From Bacteroidota bacterium (GTDB taxonomy: Bacteria; Bacteroidota; Bacteroidia; Chitinophagales; BACL12), in the NCBI GenBank assembly GCA_016706865.1, contig JADJIS010000003.1, forward strand, positions 124,001-188,000: a stretch of 64,000 nt of DNA. Reading direction: 5' to 3'. This document shows, one piece after another, positions 17,739-28,052 of the stretch. A program made the translations under genes and the position numbers. The first letter of the stretch is position 1. The number at the start of each line of letters is the position of its first letter. The notes under the pieces are model-generated. The model saw only the letters and a list, made by a program, of their open reading frames with translations. It was not told where the DNA came from and ran no database searches.

Positions 17739-17804
17739 GTTGAAATTTTTTTTAATTATAGAGCCGCAATGCATTGCGGCTCTACAATTAAAAAAAATTT
17801 CAAC
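17739..17804. repeat. 66-bp near-perfect palindrome
   Basis: Two 33-bp arms with one mismatch (17758 against 17785) meet at CCGCAATG|CATTGCGG, flanked by TAGAG/CTCTA and A/T runs. It is similar in build to the palindrome at 11162-11229. The core resembles repetitive extragenic palindromes I know from other genomes, but no copy number can be given from here. It lies between two divergent genes. Confidence 0.88.
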
Positions 17805-17972
17805 TCAGAACTCAGAACTCAGAACCCAGAACCCAGAACTCAGAACCCAGAACCCAGAACTCAGAACCCAGAACCCAGAACTCAGAACCCAGAACTCAGA
17901 ACCCAGAACCCAGAACTCAGAACCCAGAACTCAGAACCCAGAACTCAGAACCCAGAACTCAGAACTCAGAAC
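17802..17972. repeat. 24-unit heptamer array (AACYCAG)
   Basis: The 7-bp unit AACTCAG or AACCCAG is repeated 24 times without a break; the only variable base is the fourth (C or T). Long open frames across it are an artefact, as a 7-bp unit without stops reads RTQNPEP-like in all three frames. A related, interrupted array is at 42460-42765. The array ends about 85 nt before the DUF4331 gene. Confidence 0.93.
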
Positions 17973-18057
17973 AACATGTCAAAACATTTTTCTAAATTAA
18001 ATCCAAACACATAACATTAAGCGTATATGCTGCAAAACAAATTTTTCTAACCTTTAA

Positions 18058-19827
18058 ATGTTTAGCATGAAACAATTTTTAACCCAGCCTAAAAAGCTGA
18101 TGAAAAATGCAGCACTATCCTGCTTATTCATGGCGTCAGGGTTGATGGCGACACAGGCATTAGCATCGAGTCACAGAGAGGCTCCGCTTATCGCTAATGA
18201 TCCGCTTGCCGACAACACTGATCTCTATGTATTCCGGAGCCCGGATGATCCGAACACTGTAACAATTATTGCCAACTTTATTCCTGCCGAGATCCCTTTT
18301 GGCGGGCCTAATTACAATCACTTCGGCGAAAACATCCGTTATGAGATACACATTGATAATGATATCGCTACTCCCGGTGACGATATTATTTATCGCGCAA
18401 CCTTTACGCGCACTAATGAAGATCCAACAACTTTCTTTAGTGTGAGACTTGGTGCAGAAAATCTGAAAACCACCTATACTTTAGAAAAAAGTACTGATGG
18501 TGGTGTAACATTTATGACAATTGTTACTGATGGTGTGGTTCCTGCTATCAACATTGGCGCACGCTCTATTGAAGATGCTGTTGTAGGATTAGGTGCAGCT
18601 TCTTATGAAGATCTGATGACTGCAGCTATTACAACTGCTGTTACAGGCGAAAGAGTATTTTGCGGACCGGTTGACGATCCGTTTTTTGTTGACCTTGGTG
18701 GTATTTTCGATTTAGGAAATTCACCTCGTGCAGGCGAAAATCCAAAAGATGGTTTGGGTCATTTTAATACCCATACTATTGCCATTCAAGTTCCAATCAG
18801 CATGTTGCAAAAAGATGGTTTGAGCCCGGATATGGCTGAAAACATCTTAGATGGCAATTTTGTTATCGGAGTTTGGGCAAGTGCAAGTCGCAGAGCAATT
18901 CGCACCCTGAATGGTGACGGAACTGAATCTGCAAGCGGCGATTGGATCCAGGTTTCCCGATTAGGAATGCCTTTATCAAACGAAGCTGTAATACCACTGG
19001 GAGAAAAAGATTATTGGAATTCATTATCTCCTTACGCTGAAGATGCAGCTCATTTTGAATATTTCTACAATCCTGAATTGGGTTTGTATATGGATGATGC
19101 ATTATTCGGAACTGCTGTTCCCGGTTTCCAAAAATTACGTATCCAAAAAGCTTCTTTAGGTGCTTATAACTTTAGCAATGGTGCTGATGGTTTATATCCT
19201 CTAAAAGGAACTGCAGCTGTTGCAGGAACTGCTTTAGATGATGCTATTTATGGAACATTATTATTACCGGCTGCCGGCAAACCGCGTTCAGTGGATCTTT
19301 GGCCATTATTTTTTACAGGAGCACCTAATTTTCCGCCATATCAATTGGCAACAGGAAAAGCAGGCAACCCTTTAGCTGTAGGAAAACCTTTCATCAACAA
19401 CTTTTTACCAAACGGTGGTGATATGTTGCGTTTGAATATGGCAACTCCGGTTACTGACCGCACAAGTCCATTCTTCAGCACTGAAGGTTTATTAGCCGCT
19501 GCTGTAATAGGTTTAACGGTTGCACCTTTTAATACTACGGCTGATTTAGAAGCTATTCCTAATATGGATGGTTTCCCTAATGGTCGTCGTTTGGAAGATG
19601 ATGTTACACGTATCGAATTGCAAGCTGTGAGCGGAATCGTTTTAGCTGCTATCGGTTTGTGGTATGATGATTATGATCCATTGGTTGATGCATCTCCTTT
19701 AACAAGAGATATGCGCGATGTGATCAATTATACAACACGTGTTGAACATAATGATGCACCATTTCAAACTAGTTTCCCATACCTGGCAGCGCCTTGGAGA
19801 GGAACTTCAGTAGATTTCGAATATTAA
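18058..19827 (+). CDS. DUF4331 protein (first of two paralogues)
   Basis: The 589-residue protein has a signal peptide (cut near TQALA, just before SSHREAP) and a full DUF4331 domain, opened by the family signature SSHREAPLIANDPLADNTDLY. A second ATG three codons in (18067) is an equally good start. DUF4331 proteins are secreted and have no settled function; the Asp-rich DPLADNTD motif suggests metal or ligand binding. Unlike the next gene it has no fibronectin or sorting domain and ends at RGTSVDFEY. Residues of about 330-460 are nearly identical to the neighbour, so this is a tandem duplicate. The spacer to the next gene is 27 nt, so they form one operon. Confidence 0.88.
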   Translation: MFSMKQFLTQPKKLMKNAALSCLFMASGLMATQALASSHREAPLIANDPLADNTDLYVFRSPDDPNTVTIIANFIPAEIPFGGPNYNHFGENIRYEIHIDNDIATPGDDIIYRATFTRTNEDPTTFFSVRLGAENLKTTYTLEKSTDGGVTFMTIVTDGVVPAINIGARSIEDAVVGLGAASYEDLMTAAITTAVTGERVFCGPVDDPFFVDLGGIFDLGNSPRAGENPKDGLGHFNTHTIAIQVPISMLQKDGLSPDMAENILDGNFVIGVWASASRRAIRTLNGDGTESASGDWIQVSRLGMPLSNEAVIPLGEKDYWNSLSPYAEDAAHFEYFYNPELGLYMDDALFGTAVPGFQKLRIQKASLGAYNFSNGADGLYPLKGTAAVAGTALDDAIYGTLLLPAAGKPRSVDLWPLFFTGAPNFPPYQLATGKAGNPLAVGKPFINNFLPNGGDMLRLNMATPVTDRTSPFFSTEGLLAAAVIGLTVAPFNTTADLEAIPNMDGFPNGRRLEDDVTRIELQAVSGIVLAAIGLWYDDYDPLVDASPLTRDMRDVINYTTRVEHNDAPFQTSFPYLAAPWRGTSVDFEY

Positions 19828-19854
19828 TTCCAAACTTCAGCAAAAATCTAAAAA

Positions 19855-22161
19855 ATGAAAAAGATATTTATAAATAATACGGGAAAGTTAAGCGCAATAC
19901 TCATCGCACTGATGATGTTCGCAGGTTCTTTCCGCGCCTCGGCTTCTAGCCACAGAGAGGCTCCGCTTATTGCCGACGATCCCTTGGCAGATAATACGGA
20001 TCTATACGCTTTCCGCAGCCCTGATAATCCGGATATGATCACAATTATTGCAAATTATATCCCATTGCAACTGCCACAAGGTGGACCAAATTACTCCACA
20101 TTCGGAGAGAATATTCGTTATGAAATTCACATCGATAATAATATTGCAACCTTAGGTGATGATATTATATTTCGATTCACCTTCACCAGAACAGATGAAG
20201 ATCCGACCACTTTCTTCAATATCCGTTTAGGTGCAGAAAATATCAAAATGACCTATTTAATGGAAAGAAGTACTGATGGTGGAGTAACATTCACAACATT
20301 AGTTACAGATGGAATGGTGCCTCCACCGAATATCGGAGCACGTTCTATCAACGATCCGGTTGTTGGTCTCGGAACATCTTACTATAGCCTTGTGGCTGAT
20401 GCAGTTACTGCATTACCTGGTGGTGGAAAAGTATATGCCGGTCCTGCTGATGATCCATTTTTTGTTGACTTAGGTGGTATTTTCGATCTTGGAGATGCTC
20501 CAAGAGCAGGTGGAACACCTCACGATGGTGTTGCTTGTATGAACGTGCATGTAATTGCAATTCAGATCCCTATTTCTTCTTTGCAAAAAGATGGTTTAAC
20601 AGCTGCTATGGCAGATGATATTCTTGACAGCGATTTCGTTATCGGTGTTTGGGCAAGTGCAAGTCGCCAAACAATGAGAACTTTAAATGGTGACGGAACT
20701 GAAACAACTTCAGGTGACTGGATCCAGGTTTCTCGTTTAGGTATGCCTTTAACCAATGAGGCAGTTATTCCAATCGGACAAAAAGATTATTGGAATTCTT
20801 TATCTCCTTACGGTGAAGATCCAGCTCACTTTGAATATTTCTTCAATCCTGAATTAGGTTTATATATGGATGATGATCTATTTGGTGGTGCAGTGCCGGC
20901 TTTTTCTGCATTGAGAATTCAAAAAGCATCTTTAGGTGCATATGACTTTACAAACGGTGCCGATGGTTTATGGCCATTAAAAGGAACTGCAGCTGTTGCA
21001 GGAACTGCTTTGGATGATGCTATTTACGGTACTTTATTATTACCTGCAGCAGGTAAACCGCGTTCGGTTGACCTTTGGCCAATATTTTTTACAGGTGCAC
21101 CTAATTTTCCGCCTTATCAATTGGCAACAGGAAAAGCCGGTAACCCATTGGCAGTTGGTAAACCTTTCATCAACAATTTTTTACCGAATGGTGGTGACAT
21201 GCTACGTTTAAACATGGCAGTTCCTCCAACTCCAAGAACAGATCCTGCTTTCAGCTCTTTAGGTCTTGTTCAGGCTGCGGTATTAGGTTTAACTGATCCT
21301 ACTTATACAGCAACTGCATCTTTAGAATTCATTCCTAACATGGATGGTTTCCCTAACGGTCGCCGTTTGGAAGATGATGTTACTCGTATCGAATTACAAG
21401 CTGTAAGCGGTATCGTTTTAGCAGCTATCGGATTATGGTATGATGATTATGATCCTTTAGTAGATCCTTCACCTGTTACCACTGATCTATTGGATGTATA
21501 TTTATATACAACCGGTGTAGAAGCAAATGATGCTCCATTAAGAACTAAATTCCCATATGTTCAAAACCCTTGGGCTGGCGACGGTAAATGCGGTGGTTTA
21601 CCTGTGGATTATATTGGTGAAACTGAATGTGATGCAGCAACTTCATTAACTGCTACTACTGTAGATCCTTCAACAGTATTCCTTAGCTGGAGTGCAGAAG
21701 ATGGAACATCTTATCGTATTGATTATAGATTAGCAGGTGGTGGTGAAATTACAAAAGTGCCTGTTGTTGCTAATTTTCATACTTTAGGTGGATTAACTCC
21801 ATGCACAGCATATGAATACCGTATTTTGGTTCATTGCCCTGTTGACGGAAAATTATTTTCAGCGTGGTTCCCATTCTCTACTCCTTGTAAAGAAGGTGAA
21901 ATGATGGAAAACATGATGGAAATTTTCCCTAATCCTGCAACCGAATCTATAACTGTTGGATATCTTACAGATGATGCAGGTTCAGTTACGATCAGTGTAT
22001 TAGATATTACAGGAAAAAAATATATCAGCGAAGTAAAAGAAGCAGTTTCAGGAATAAATTCTTATTCATTGAATTTAGGAAATCTTGAAAGCGGAGTTTA
22101 TTTTGTTCAAATTAAAAATGGTGAAAACCAGGTTATCGATAAAGTTATCGTTAACAAATAA
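19855..22161 (+). CDS. DUF4331 protein with fibronectin-like and T9SS sorting domains
   Basis: The 768-residue protein has a signal peptide, a DUF4331 domain (about 30-575, again opened by SSHREAPLIADDPLADNTDLY), a fibronectin type III-like domain (about 590-675, TSLTATTVDPSTVFLSW ... CTAYEYRILVHC) and a T9SS type A sorting domain (EIFPNPATESITV to VIDKVIVNK). It should be exported to the surface or outside. Compared with its upstream paralogue it has gained, or kept, the two C-terminal domains, so the pair would have different final locations. A hairpin with a T-run follows its stop. Confidence 0.9.
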   Translation: MKKIFINNTGKLSAILIALMMFAGSFRASASSHREAPLIADDPLADNTDLYAFRSPDNPDMITIIANYIPLQLPQGGPNYSTFGENIRYEIHIDNNIATLGDDIIFRFTFTRTDEDPTTFFNIRLGAENIKMTYLMERSTDGGVTFTTLVTDGMVPPPNIGARSINDPVVGLGTSYYSLVADAVTALPGGGKVYAGPADDPFFVDLGGIFDLGDAPRAGGTPHDGVACMNVHVIAIQIPISSLQKDGLTAAMADDILDSDFVIGVWASASRQTMRTLNGDGTETTSGDWIQVSRLGMPLTNEAVIPIGQKDYWNSLSPYGEDPAHFEYFFNPELGLYMDDDLFGGAVPAFSALRIQKASLGAYDFTNGADGLWPLKGTAAVAGTALDDAIYGTLLLPAAGKPRSVDLWPIFFTGAPNFPPYQLATGKAGNPLAVGKPFINNFLPNGGDMLRLNMAVPPTPRTDPAFSSLGLVQAAVLGLTDPTYTATASLEFIPNMDGFPNGRRLEDDVTRIELQAVSGIVLAAIGLWYDDYDPLVDPSPVTTDLLDVYLYTTGVEANDAPLRTKFPYVQNPWAGDGKCGGLPVDYIGETECDAATSLTATTVDPSTVFLSWSAEDGTSYRIDYRLAGGGEITKVPVVANFHTLGGLTPCTAYEYRILVHCPVDGKLFSAWFPFSTPCKEGEMMENMMEIFPNPATESITVGYLTDDAGSVTISVLDITGKKYISEVKEAVSGINSYSLNLGNLESGVYFVQIKNGENQVIDKVIVNK

Positions 22162-22184
22162 AAGTAGCTTGTGTGTTCTAAAAG

Positions 22185-22212
22185 GAGGGGCCTTGTGTCC
22201 CTCTTTTTTTTT
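22185..22212 (+). terminator. Rho-independent-type terminator after the DUF4331 pair
   Basis: GAGGG and CCCTC pair around a 9-nt loop and are followed by nine T residues, 23 nt after the stop codon. The stem is short but the T-run is strong. Confidence 0.65.
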
Positions 22213-22503
22213 GATTATACCGGAACCTTATCCTGATTTATATTTGTTTTGGAAAATTTGTCTTGTACTTATTGGAAATGTAGCCGCATAATCTTTCCCG
22301 GTTAAAAGCAGATTTAATTTTTAGTTAACAATCATATTTATGCAAAGGTTTATTCATGGGGCACTCAGGTTATTTAGATTATATCTAATTTAATTAAATA
22401 TGTATATACCGATAAAATTCACTGTTCTAAAAAATCGGAAAAAGGTAATATTTGTCATCTTTTTCCGCAATGGATGATTTTACCTTTGTAGAAATTAAGA
22501 AGG
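22213..22503. other. Intergenic region without a gene
   Basis: This AT-rich stretch between the terminator and the SBBP-repeat gene holds no supported frame on either strand. TACCTTTG at 22481-22488 fits the Bacteroidota -7 element and would start the transcript about 10 nt before the ATG at 22504. The nearest TTTG lies 26 nt upstream of it, longer than the usual 19-21, so the promoter is only possible. Confidence 0.45.
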
Positions 22504-25488
22504 ATGTTTTTCAACCCAAACAAAACTATCCTCTGTTACACACAAAAATTTATTAGTTTAATTTTAATTCTCCAATGTTCCATTTTCTCTGTATCCGGGC
22601 AAAATAATGCTGTATACAATACCGAAAATACGAATTTGAGTATACCTGTGCTTTTTGTTGAAAATGTTGGTCAATTGGAGGATATGAATGGTCAACCGGT
22701 TCCAAATGTTCTTTTCACTGCGCAGTTACCTGATCTGCAGGTTTTTATTACAACGAGTGGTATCACCTTTCTCACACTTGAAAAAAAATCACCAATAGAA
22801 CATTATTTGATTGATCGAAAGGTGCAATGGGAGCGTATAGAAATGCTGTTGGATGGTGCACATATCAAGGCTGAAAATATTGTTAAAACTGTTTCAGGTA
22901 TTACCCAATACCACATTTACAATTCGCAAAAACCGGATGGTGTGCATTCATCACCAATTACCAAAATATTAATTAAGGAAATTTACCCGGGTATCGATTG
23001 GGAAATATATAATTCTGATGAAAAGGGTTTTAAATATAATTTTATTGTTCATCCATTTGCCGACCCTGATATTATTAAAATAAAATATAACTCCGGAGAT
23101 AAAATAGTTTTAAACCAAAGTGGCCAGATCGAATTATTTTCAAAACATGGTAATTTATCTGAAAACAAACCAATAAGTTTCACACAAACCGGCGATGTGA
23201 TTGAAACATCTTTTTTAAGAATTAATGCTGGAAATAATTTTAACGAACTTAAAGTAAAATTTTTGATCGGTGATTATGATAAAAGGAAACAATTAATTAT
23301 TGATCCTGAATTACATTGGTGCACTTATTATGGAGGTGCGATGGAGGAATGTTTTAACAGTGTAACTACAGATTTAGATGGTAATTTATTTCTTACCGGA
23401 TGGACCGATTCTCCGAATTTTCCTGTTTCGGATGCAGGAACATTTTATCAGGGTGTAAAATCCGCCGATGAAGAAGCGGTAATTTTAAAATTTTCACCTG
23501 CGCATGTTTTAATTTGGGCAACATTTTATGGTGGGAATCATGAGGATTGGGGCCATTCCATTACAACAGATAATGCAGGAAATGTTTTTGTGGCAGGAGA
23601 AACGGTTTCCAATACATTTCCTACCTACAATGCCGGAACATATTATGATGGAACACTCGGAAGTGATGAAGATGTATTTATTTTAAAATTTGATAATGAC
23701 GGAAACAGATTGTGGGCAACATTTTACGGCGGCTCCAAAAAGGAAGGAGGTTATTCTATTTGTACCGATCCATCCGGAAATATTTTTGTTACGGGATATA
23801 CCGATTCGAACGATTTTCCTAAATTAAATGCAGGCACTTATTATCAAGCTGCTATGGCGGGAATTGAAGATCTGTTTATTCTAAAATTTGATAATGCAGG
23901 AAACAGATTATGGGCAACGTATTGCGGAGGAAGTTTATTCGATAACGGATATGCAATAACCTCCGATATTATTGGAAATATATTTATAACCGGAATTACC
24001 AGATCAATTAATTTTCCAACGTATGATGCAGGAACTTACTACCAACCTGCTATGGCCGGAGATACAGATATTGTTATCTTAAAATTTGCGAATAATGGCA
24101 CCAGATTATGGTCCACTTATTATGGTGGCACCTTAGCCGATTATGGCAATAGTATTATTACCGACATTTTTGATAATATTTTTATTTCGGGATACACAGA
24201 ATCAACAAATTTTCCGGTGCAGGATAATGGCACTTTTTTTCAGTCGGTAAACGGAGGTCAAACAGACGCATGCCTTTTAAAATTTGACAACAGTGGAAAT
24301 AGAATTTGGTCAACTTATATAGGTGGTACCGGAAAAGAAAATATGTTTAAATGGGATGGATTGGCAATGGATATTTGTAACAATATATATACAACATTCA
24401 CAACTTTTTCATCTGCTATGCCATTATTAGATGCAGGATGCAGCAGTTATTACGATGGAACTTATGCGGGTTTTGGTGACCTGTTTATTTCACGGTTTAC
24501 CAATGATGGAATTCAAACCTGGGCTACCTATTTTGGTTTTGAAGATGAAGACCTTAATAGTTGCATAGGAATTGATAATCTTGACGGAAAATCATTATAT
24601 ATGACCGGACAATACAATGAATACGACCCGGGTGAAGCTGTACCTTTGGTAAATCCCGGTGGTGGTGCCTATTATGATGGTTCGCATAATGGGGATGATG
24701 AAGCATTTATTGCGCAATTTATTCCGGTGCCATTAGATATTACTACAAATAATTCAAATATTTGCGCTTGTTTGGATACTGCAATTGCACTACCTGATTG
24801 TGGAATAGCTCCCTATACTTTTTTGTGGAGCGATGGACAAACCACCCAAACGGCAATTAATTTATGCGCCGGAATTTATACGGTAACGGTAACGGATGCC
24901 GATTGCAGTGTTGATAGTGCTACTATTGAAATAATATGTTTACTACCTGTTACACTCGAAACATTTTATGGTGAAAATAGGGACTTAACTAATACTTTGT
25001 TTTGGACCACCGCAAGTGAAAATAATTCTGCCCTTTTTATTGTGGAGAAAATGGGGGAGGAGGGTAAATTCGTCCCAATTGGTGAAATTACAGCAGCAGG
25101 AAATTCAACGGAATTAAAGCAATACACTTTTGTTGATGATATGCCTTATTCGGGCAATAATTATTATCGCCTAAATCAAATGGATCTAAATGGGAATACT
25201 AAATACAGTGATATTATAAATGTTACAGTTGAAACACCTGATCAGGTTGTGATATACCCGAATCCTTTTCAGGAAAACATTAATATTGATATAATTAACA
25301 GTAATTTATCAAATTTATATTCTGTCCAAATTTTTGATCTCTCCGCAAATTTATTGGTTAATGCAGAGTTATCTTCCACCAACACAAACAAACTCAACTT
25401 AAGTAACTTGAATTCAGGAACATACTTAATGCGTGTTTTTTCGGATAAAAATTTAATTTATTCTTCCGTAATAATCAAGGATCTGTAA
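22504..25488 (+). CDS. Large T9SS cargo: DUF7948-like, SBBP repeats, SprB-like repeat
   Basis: The 994-residue protein begins with a signal peptide (ending FSVSGQ). Residues of about 45-260 match the DUF7948-type domain that precedes SBBP repeats (LFVENVGQL ... VFITTSGITFLTL). Then come about eight SBBP propeller repeats (270-750) with the typical WATFYGG and DNAGNVFVAGET elements. A single SprB-like repeat follows (GIAPYTFLWSDGQTTQ ... AGIYTVTVTDADCS), then a beta domain (LFWTTASENNS...YYRLNQMDLNG) and a T9SS type A sorting domain (VVIYPNPFQENI to SSVIIKDL). It is probably a surface adhesin or gliding-related protein; that role is inferred. Confidence 0.87.
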   Translation: MFFNPNKTILCYTQKFISLILILQCSIFSVSGQNNAVYNTENTNLSIPVLFVENVGQLEDMNGQPVPNVLFTAQLPDLQVFITTSGITFLTLEKKSPIEHYLIDRKVQWERIEMLLDGAHIKAENIVKTVSGITQYHIYNSQKPDGVHSSPITKILIKEIYPGIDWEIYNSDEKGFKYNFIVHPFADPDIIKIKYNSGDKIVLNQSGQIELFSKHGNLSENKPISFTQTGDVIETSFLRINAGNNFNELKVKFLIGDYDKRKQLIIDPELHWCTYYGGAMEECFNSVTTDLDGNLFLTGWTDSPNFPVSDAGTFYQGVKSADEEAVILKFSPAHVLIWATFYGGNHEDWGHSITTDNAGNVFVAGETVSNTFPTYNAGTYYDGTLGSDEDVFILKFDNDGNRLWATFYGGSKKEGGYSICTDPSGNIFVTGYTDSNDFPKLNAGTYYQAAMAGIEDLFILKFDNAGNRLWATYCGGSLFDNGYAITSDIIGNIFITGITRSINFPTYDAGTYYQPAMAGDTDIVILKFANNGTRLWSTYYGGTLADYGNSIITDIFDNIFISGYTESTNFPVQDNGTFFQSVNGGQTDACLLKFDNSGNRIWSTYIGGTGKENMFKWDGLAMDICNNIYTTFTTFSSAMPLLDAGCSSYYDGTYAGFGDLFISRFTNDGIQTWATYFGFEDEDLNSCIGIDNLDGKSLYMTGQYNEYDPGEAVPLVNPGGGAYYDGSHNGDDEAFIAQFIPVPLDITTNNSNICACLDTAIALPDCGIAPYTFLWSDGQTTQTAINLCAGIYTVTVTDADCSVDSATIEIICLLPVTLETFYGENRDLTNTLFWTTASENNSALFIVEKMGEEGKFVPIGEITAAGNSTELKQYTFVDDMPYSGNNYYRLNQMDLNGNTKYSDIINVTVETPDQVVIYPNPFQENINIDIINSNLSNLYSVQIFDLSANLLVNAELSSTNTNKLNLSNLNSGTYLMRVFSDKNLIYSSVIIKDL

Positions 25489-25502
25489 TGGTTTTTTCAG
25501 AA

Positions 25503-25533
25503 GAAAAAAAAGAGGGAACTAAAAGCTCCCTCC
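25503..25533 (-). terminator. Rho-independent terminator of the paralogue array
   Basis: On the minus strand GAGGGAGCT pairs with AGTTCCCTC (one mismatch) around TTTT and is followed by eight T residues, about 26 nt after the stop of the last array gene. It is the only strong T-tailed hairpin in the whole 15-kb minus-strand block, which supports cotranscription of the array. Confidence 0.82.
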
Positions 25534-25559
25534 TTCGGTGATCTGTAAAAATGAAAATT

Positions 25560-28052
25560 TTAATGTGCCACAATAAATTTAGCATTCGTTTTAAATATTC
25601 CGCCAACATCGGAACAATTGATAAAATATATCCCATTCGGAAAATTCGCTGAATTAATTTGTATCATTTGTTGGCCGGCATCCAGAACTTCATCTAAAAT
25701 AACTTCGCCGTTAATATTATATATTTTGATATTATAACCTGAGGTATTTTCTTCCTCTAATTGCATAATAATATGGTCTCCGGCAGGATTTGGATATACA
25801 TTTAAATACTTATTAAATTCCTGAATGGAATTTGGAAGTTCCAGAGTTGTTTTGGTTGTATTTGTAATAACTGCATCATTGTAATCAAAATAAATAAATG
25901 CAGTGTTTGTAATTACAGTGCCAACGGTTGCCTCATCGTTTATTTTAATTTTATAGGTGATAAATCCACAACTACCAAGCGGATCACTTGCACTATCAGG
26001 TAAATTAATATTTTCAAAATGCCAGATAATATTGCTGGTGCCGGTTATTTCCATCCAGTAATTGTGTTTAGCACCTAATATTTGAATACTTGTAAGGTCA
26101 AGATCGTTATCAATAACGTCAACTATATTTACAAAATTTGCCGGTGCATTTCCGATATTTTGGAATTCAATAGTGTATTCGAGCCATTCGGTGGTAGGGT
26201 CGATATACCCTTCTTCACTAAAGCCTGCAGGATCAACCGTTTTGTGATTGGGATCATATGGGCCGGTTATAACTTCCACCACACTATCAATATTATTTTC
26301 AGCTGCGAAGTCCCCAATTACAGGTTCTATTGAGCCAACTATCAATTTGTGATCACCAAATATTAAATCAGGACTGGCATTGTATTCAACAGATAGGGCA
26401 ATAGGTTCATTAGGTACAAGCTCTGGAATTGACCAGGTGATGGTAGTATCAGTATAATCAGTATAAGGTGTACCACCTGTATAATTTAAACCTGATGGGT
26501 GATTTAAATATGCTGTTGCGTCTTCAACAATTTGATTGCCGATACTTTCTACAGTCAATGTAGTTGAAGTCGGAAAGCCTGGTCTTATATTTTGTTGATT
26601 TACAGTAATTCTAAGATCCGTTATTGGAATTGTATAATCCAGACGAAAATCTGTATTAAAAAGAGTATCTCCACCCATTATTTCTTCAAAATTTATTGTG
26701 TATACTGCAGGGTCAATTATATCCCAATATTCAGGGTTATCAGTAGTGATGGTATAACTCCCTTCTTCATAAAAATGCAAATAATATTCCCCCTCAGAAT
26801 TTGTAGCACTTAAAAAAACCGGTGGATCTGTGTAAATAATGCGATCGTGAAAACGATATTCAAAATCATCAACAACTCCATTTGTATTTTCATCGTAATA
26901 AACATGACCATTAATTACCAATTGAAAGAAATTCCCCAAAGTATCAGTAATTAGGACAAACCCCCAGTTAACATCATCTAATCCATTAAATTGCCCTGAG
27001 AAAATAAGATTTTCACCTGATAACTGCATGTCCTTAATTTTAAAAGGCTCATGTTCTAAAAAATTGTTTACTCTGAATAATGAATCTCCTTCACTATTAT
27101 AATAACTAATAATATATTCTTCTTCGCCATCTGGATTTAAAACACTACCATATTGAATGATATTTCCACTCTCTAATAAAACGGGATCTCGATAATCTCC
27201 AATACCCATTCCAGTATATTCGTATTTTTTGATCCATGAGGTATCGCCTTCATAATCATATTTGATAAATAGATCATTGATATTTAAAGAATCTTGAAAG
27301 GTTGCAAATTCAAGAATTCCGGTTCCGGTATTCAATAGACTACAGTAGTAAATTGTACCTTCAATTTCCGTTTCAGAAACAATTGATCCTGTTAATGTAT
27401 CAATCTTGTAAAGATAATTCGTGTTTTCAATGTATGATGATTCTAACCTTAAATATAAATATCCATCATGTAAGGTTGCACTTTGGCAAAAGGCAATATC
27501 CAAAATATAAGCATATGACCAAATAGAGTTTCCATTTTCATCTAATTTAGTTACAGCAATTATTCTTTCAAAACCAGTAGATCCCTGTGAAATATAAATA
27601 AATCCATCTTCAATTTGAAGGACATCTCCATAATCGATTGTTCCTATATCTTCTGGAATTGGGTCATAACCAAGTTCATCCGGCGTAAGGACTTTGAAGC
27701 TGGTTAGTTCACCGACTGAATTAAATTTGAGAAAATGATTCCCATTAAATACGACAAAACTGCCATCCTCTAAGCTAAAAATGTCGTTATAGTTACCATA
27801 ATCAGGAAAAACAGTGTCATTTGACCAAATTACATCTCCATCCAAATCAAGTTTGGTCAGTTTATATTGATTAATTCCGTCATCGAAAGATCCGCTTAAA
27901 GCAATTAAGTTCCCATCTGTTGTGGGCTTTGTTTCTGCAGTCCATGTCCATTCAGACCCGGTTATAAATGTTACTCCGCCGGCTTGAGTAAAAACAGTTT
28001 TATGCATTACCAGCAAAAGGAGGAGTGTAAAAATTCTAATTATAGTTTTCAT
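25560..28052 (-). CDS. T9SS cargo paralogue A (DUF7619-like), last of the array
   Basis: The 830-residue protein has a signal peptide (MKTIIRIFTLLLLLVMH...VFTQ), an N-terminal region of short propeller-like units (about 25-370), an SdrD-B-like domain (about 375-460, INGHVYYDENTNGVVD), a CARDB/DUF11-like domain (470-600), a DUF7619-like domain opened by YDPNHKTVDPAGFSEEG (600-735) and a T9SS type A sorting domain (LNVYPNPAGDHI to NAKFIVAH). It is closest to the gene at 30730, even in its signal peptide and upstream spacer, so the two come from duplication of a gene pair. Probably surface exposed or secreted; ligand unknown. Confidence 0.87.
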   Translation of the reverse strand: MKTIIRIFTLLLLLVMHKTVFTQAGGVTFITGSEWTWTAETKPTTDGNLIALSGSFDDGINQYKLTKLDLDGDVIWSNDTVFPDYGNYNDIFSLEDGSFVVFNGNHFLKFNSVGELTSFKVLTPDELGYDPIPEDIGTIDYGDVLQIEDGFIYISQGSTGFERIIAVTKLDENGNSIWSYAYILDIAFCQSATLHDGYLYLRLESSYIENTNYLYKIDTLTGSIVSETEIEGTIYYCSLLNTGTGILEFATFQDSLNINDLFIKYDYEGDTSWIKKYEYTGMGIGDYRDPVLLESGNIIQYGSVLNPDGEEEYIISYYNSEGDSLFRVNNFLEHEPFKIKDMQLSGENLIFSGQFNGLDDVNWGFVLITDTLGNFFQLVINGHVYYDENTNGVVDDFEYRFHDRIIYTDPPVFLSATNSEGEYYLHFYEEGSYTITTDNPEYWDIIDPAVYTINFEEIMGGDTLFNTDFRLDYTIPITDLRITVNQQNIRPGFPTSTTLTVESIGNQIVEDATAYLNHPSGLNYTGGTPYTDYTDTTITWSIPELVPNEPIALSVEYNASPDLIFGDHKLIVGSIEPVIGDFAAENNIDSVVEVITGPYDPNHKTVDPAGFSEEGYIDPTTEWLEYTIEFQNIGNAPANFVNIVDVIDNDLDLTSIQILGAKHNYWMEITGTSNIIWHFENINLPDSASDPLGSCGFITYKIKINDEATVGTVITNTAFIYFDYNDAVITNTTKTTLELPNSIQEFNKYLNVYPNPAGDHIIMQLEEENTSGYNIKIYNINGEVILDEVLDAGQQMIQINSANFPNGIYFINCSDVGGIFKTNAKFIVAH

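Noticed and set aside
17802..17972. CRISPR-like array
   Set aside because: Seven-bp units without spacers cannot be CRISPR repeats.
17664..18014. Long open frames reading RTQNPEP-like repeats in two or three phases
   Set aside because: They arise because a 7-bp unit without stops is open in every frame. There is no start context, no homology and no non-repetitive coding part.
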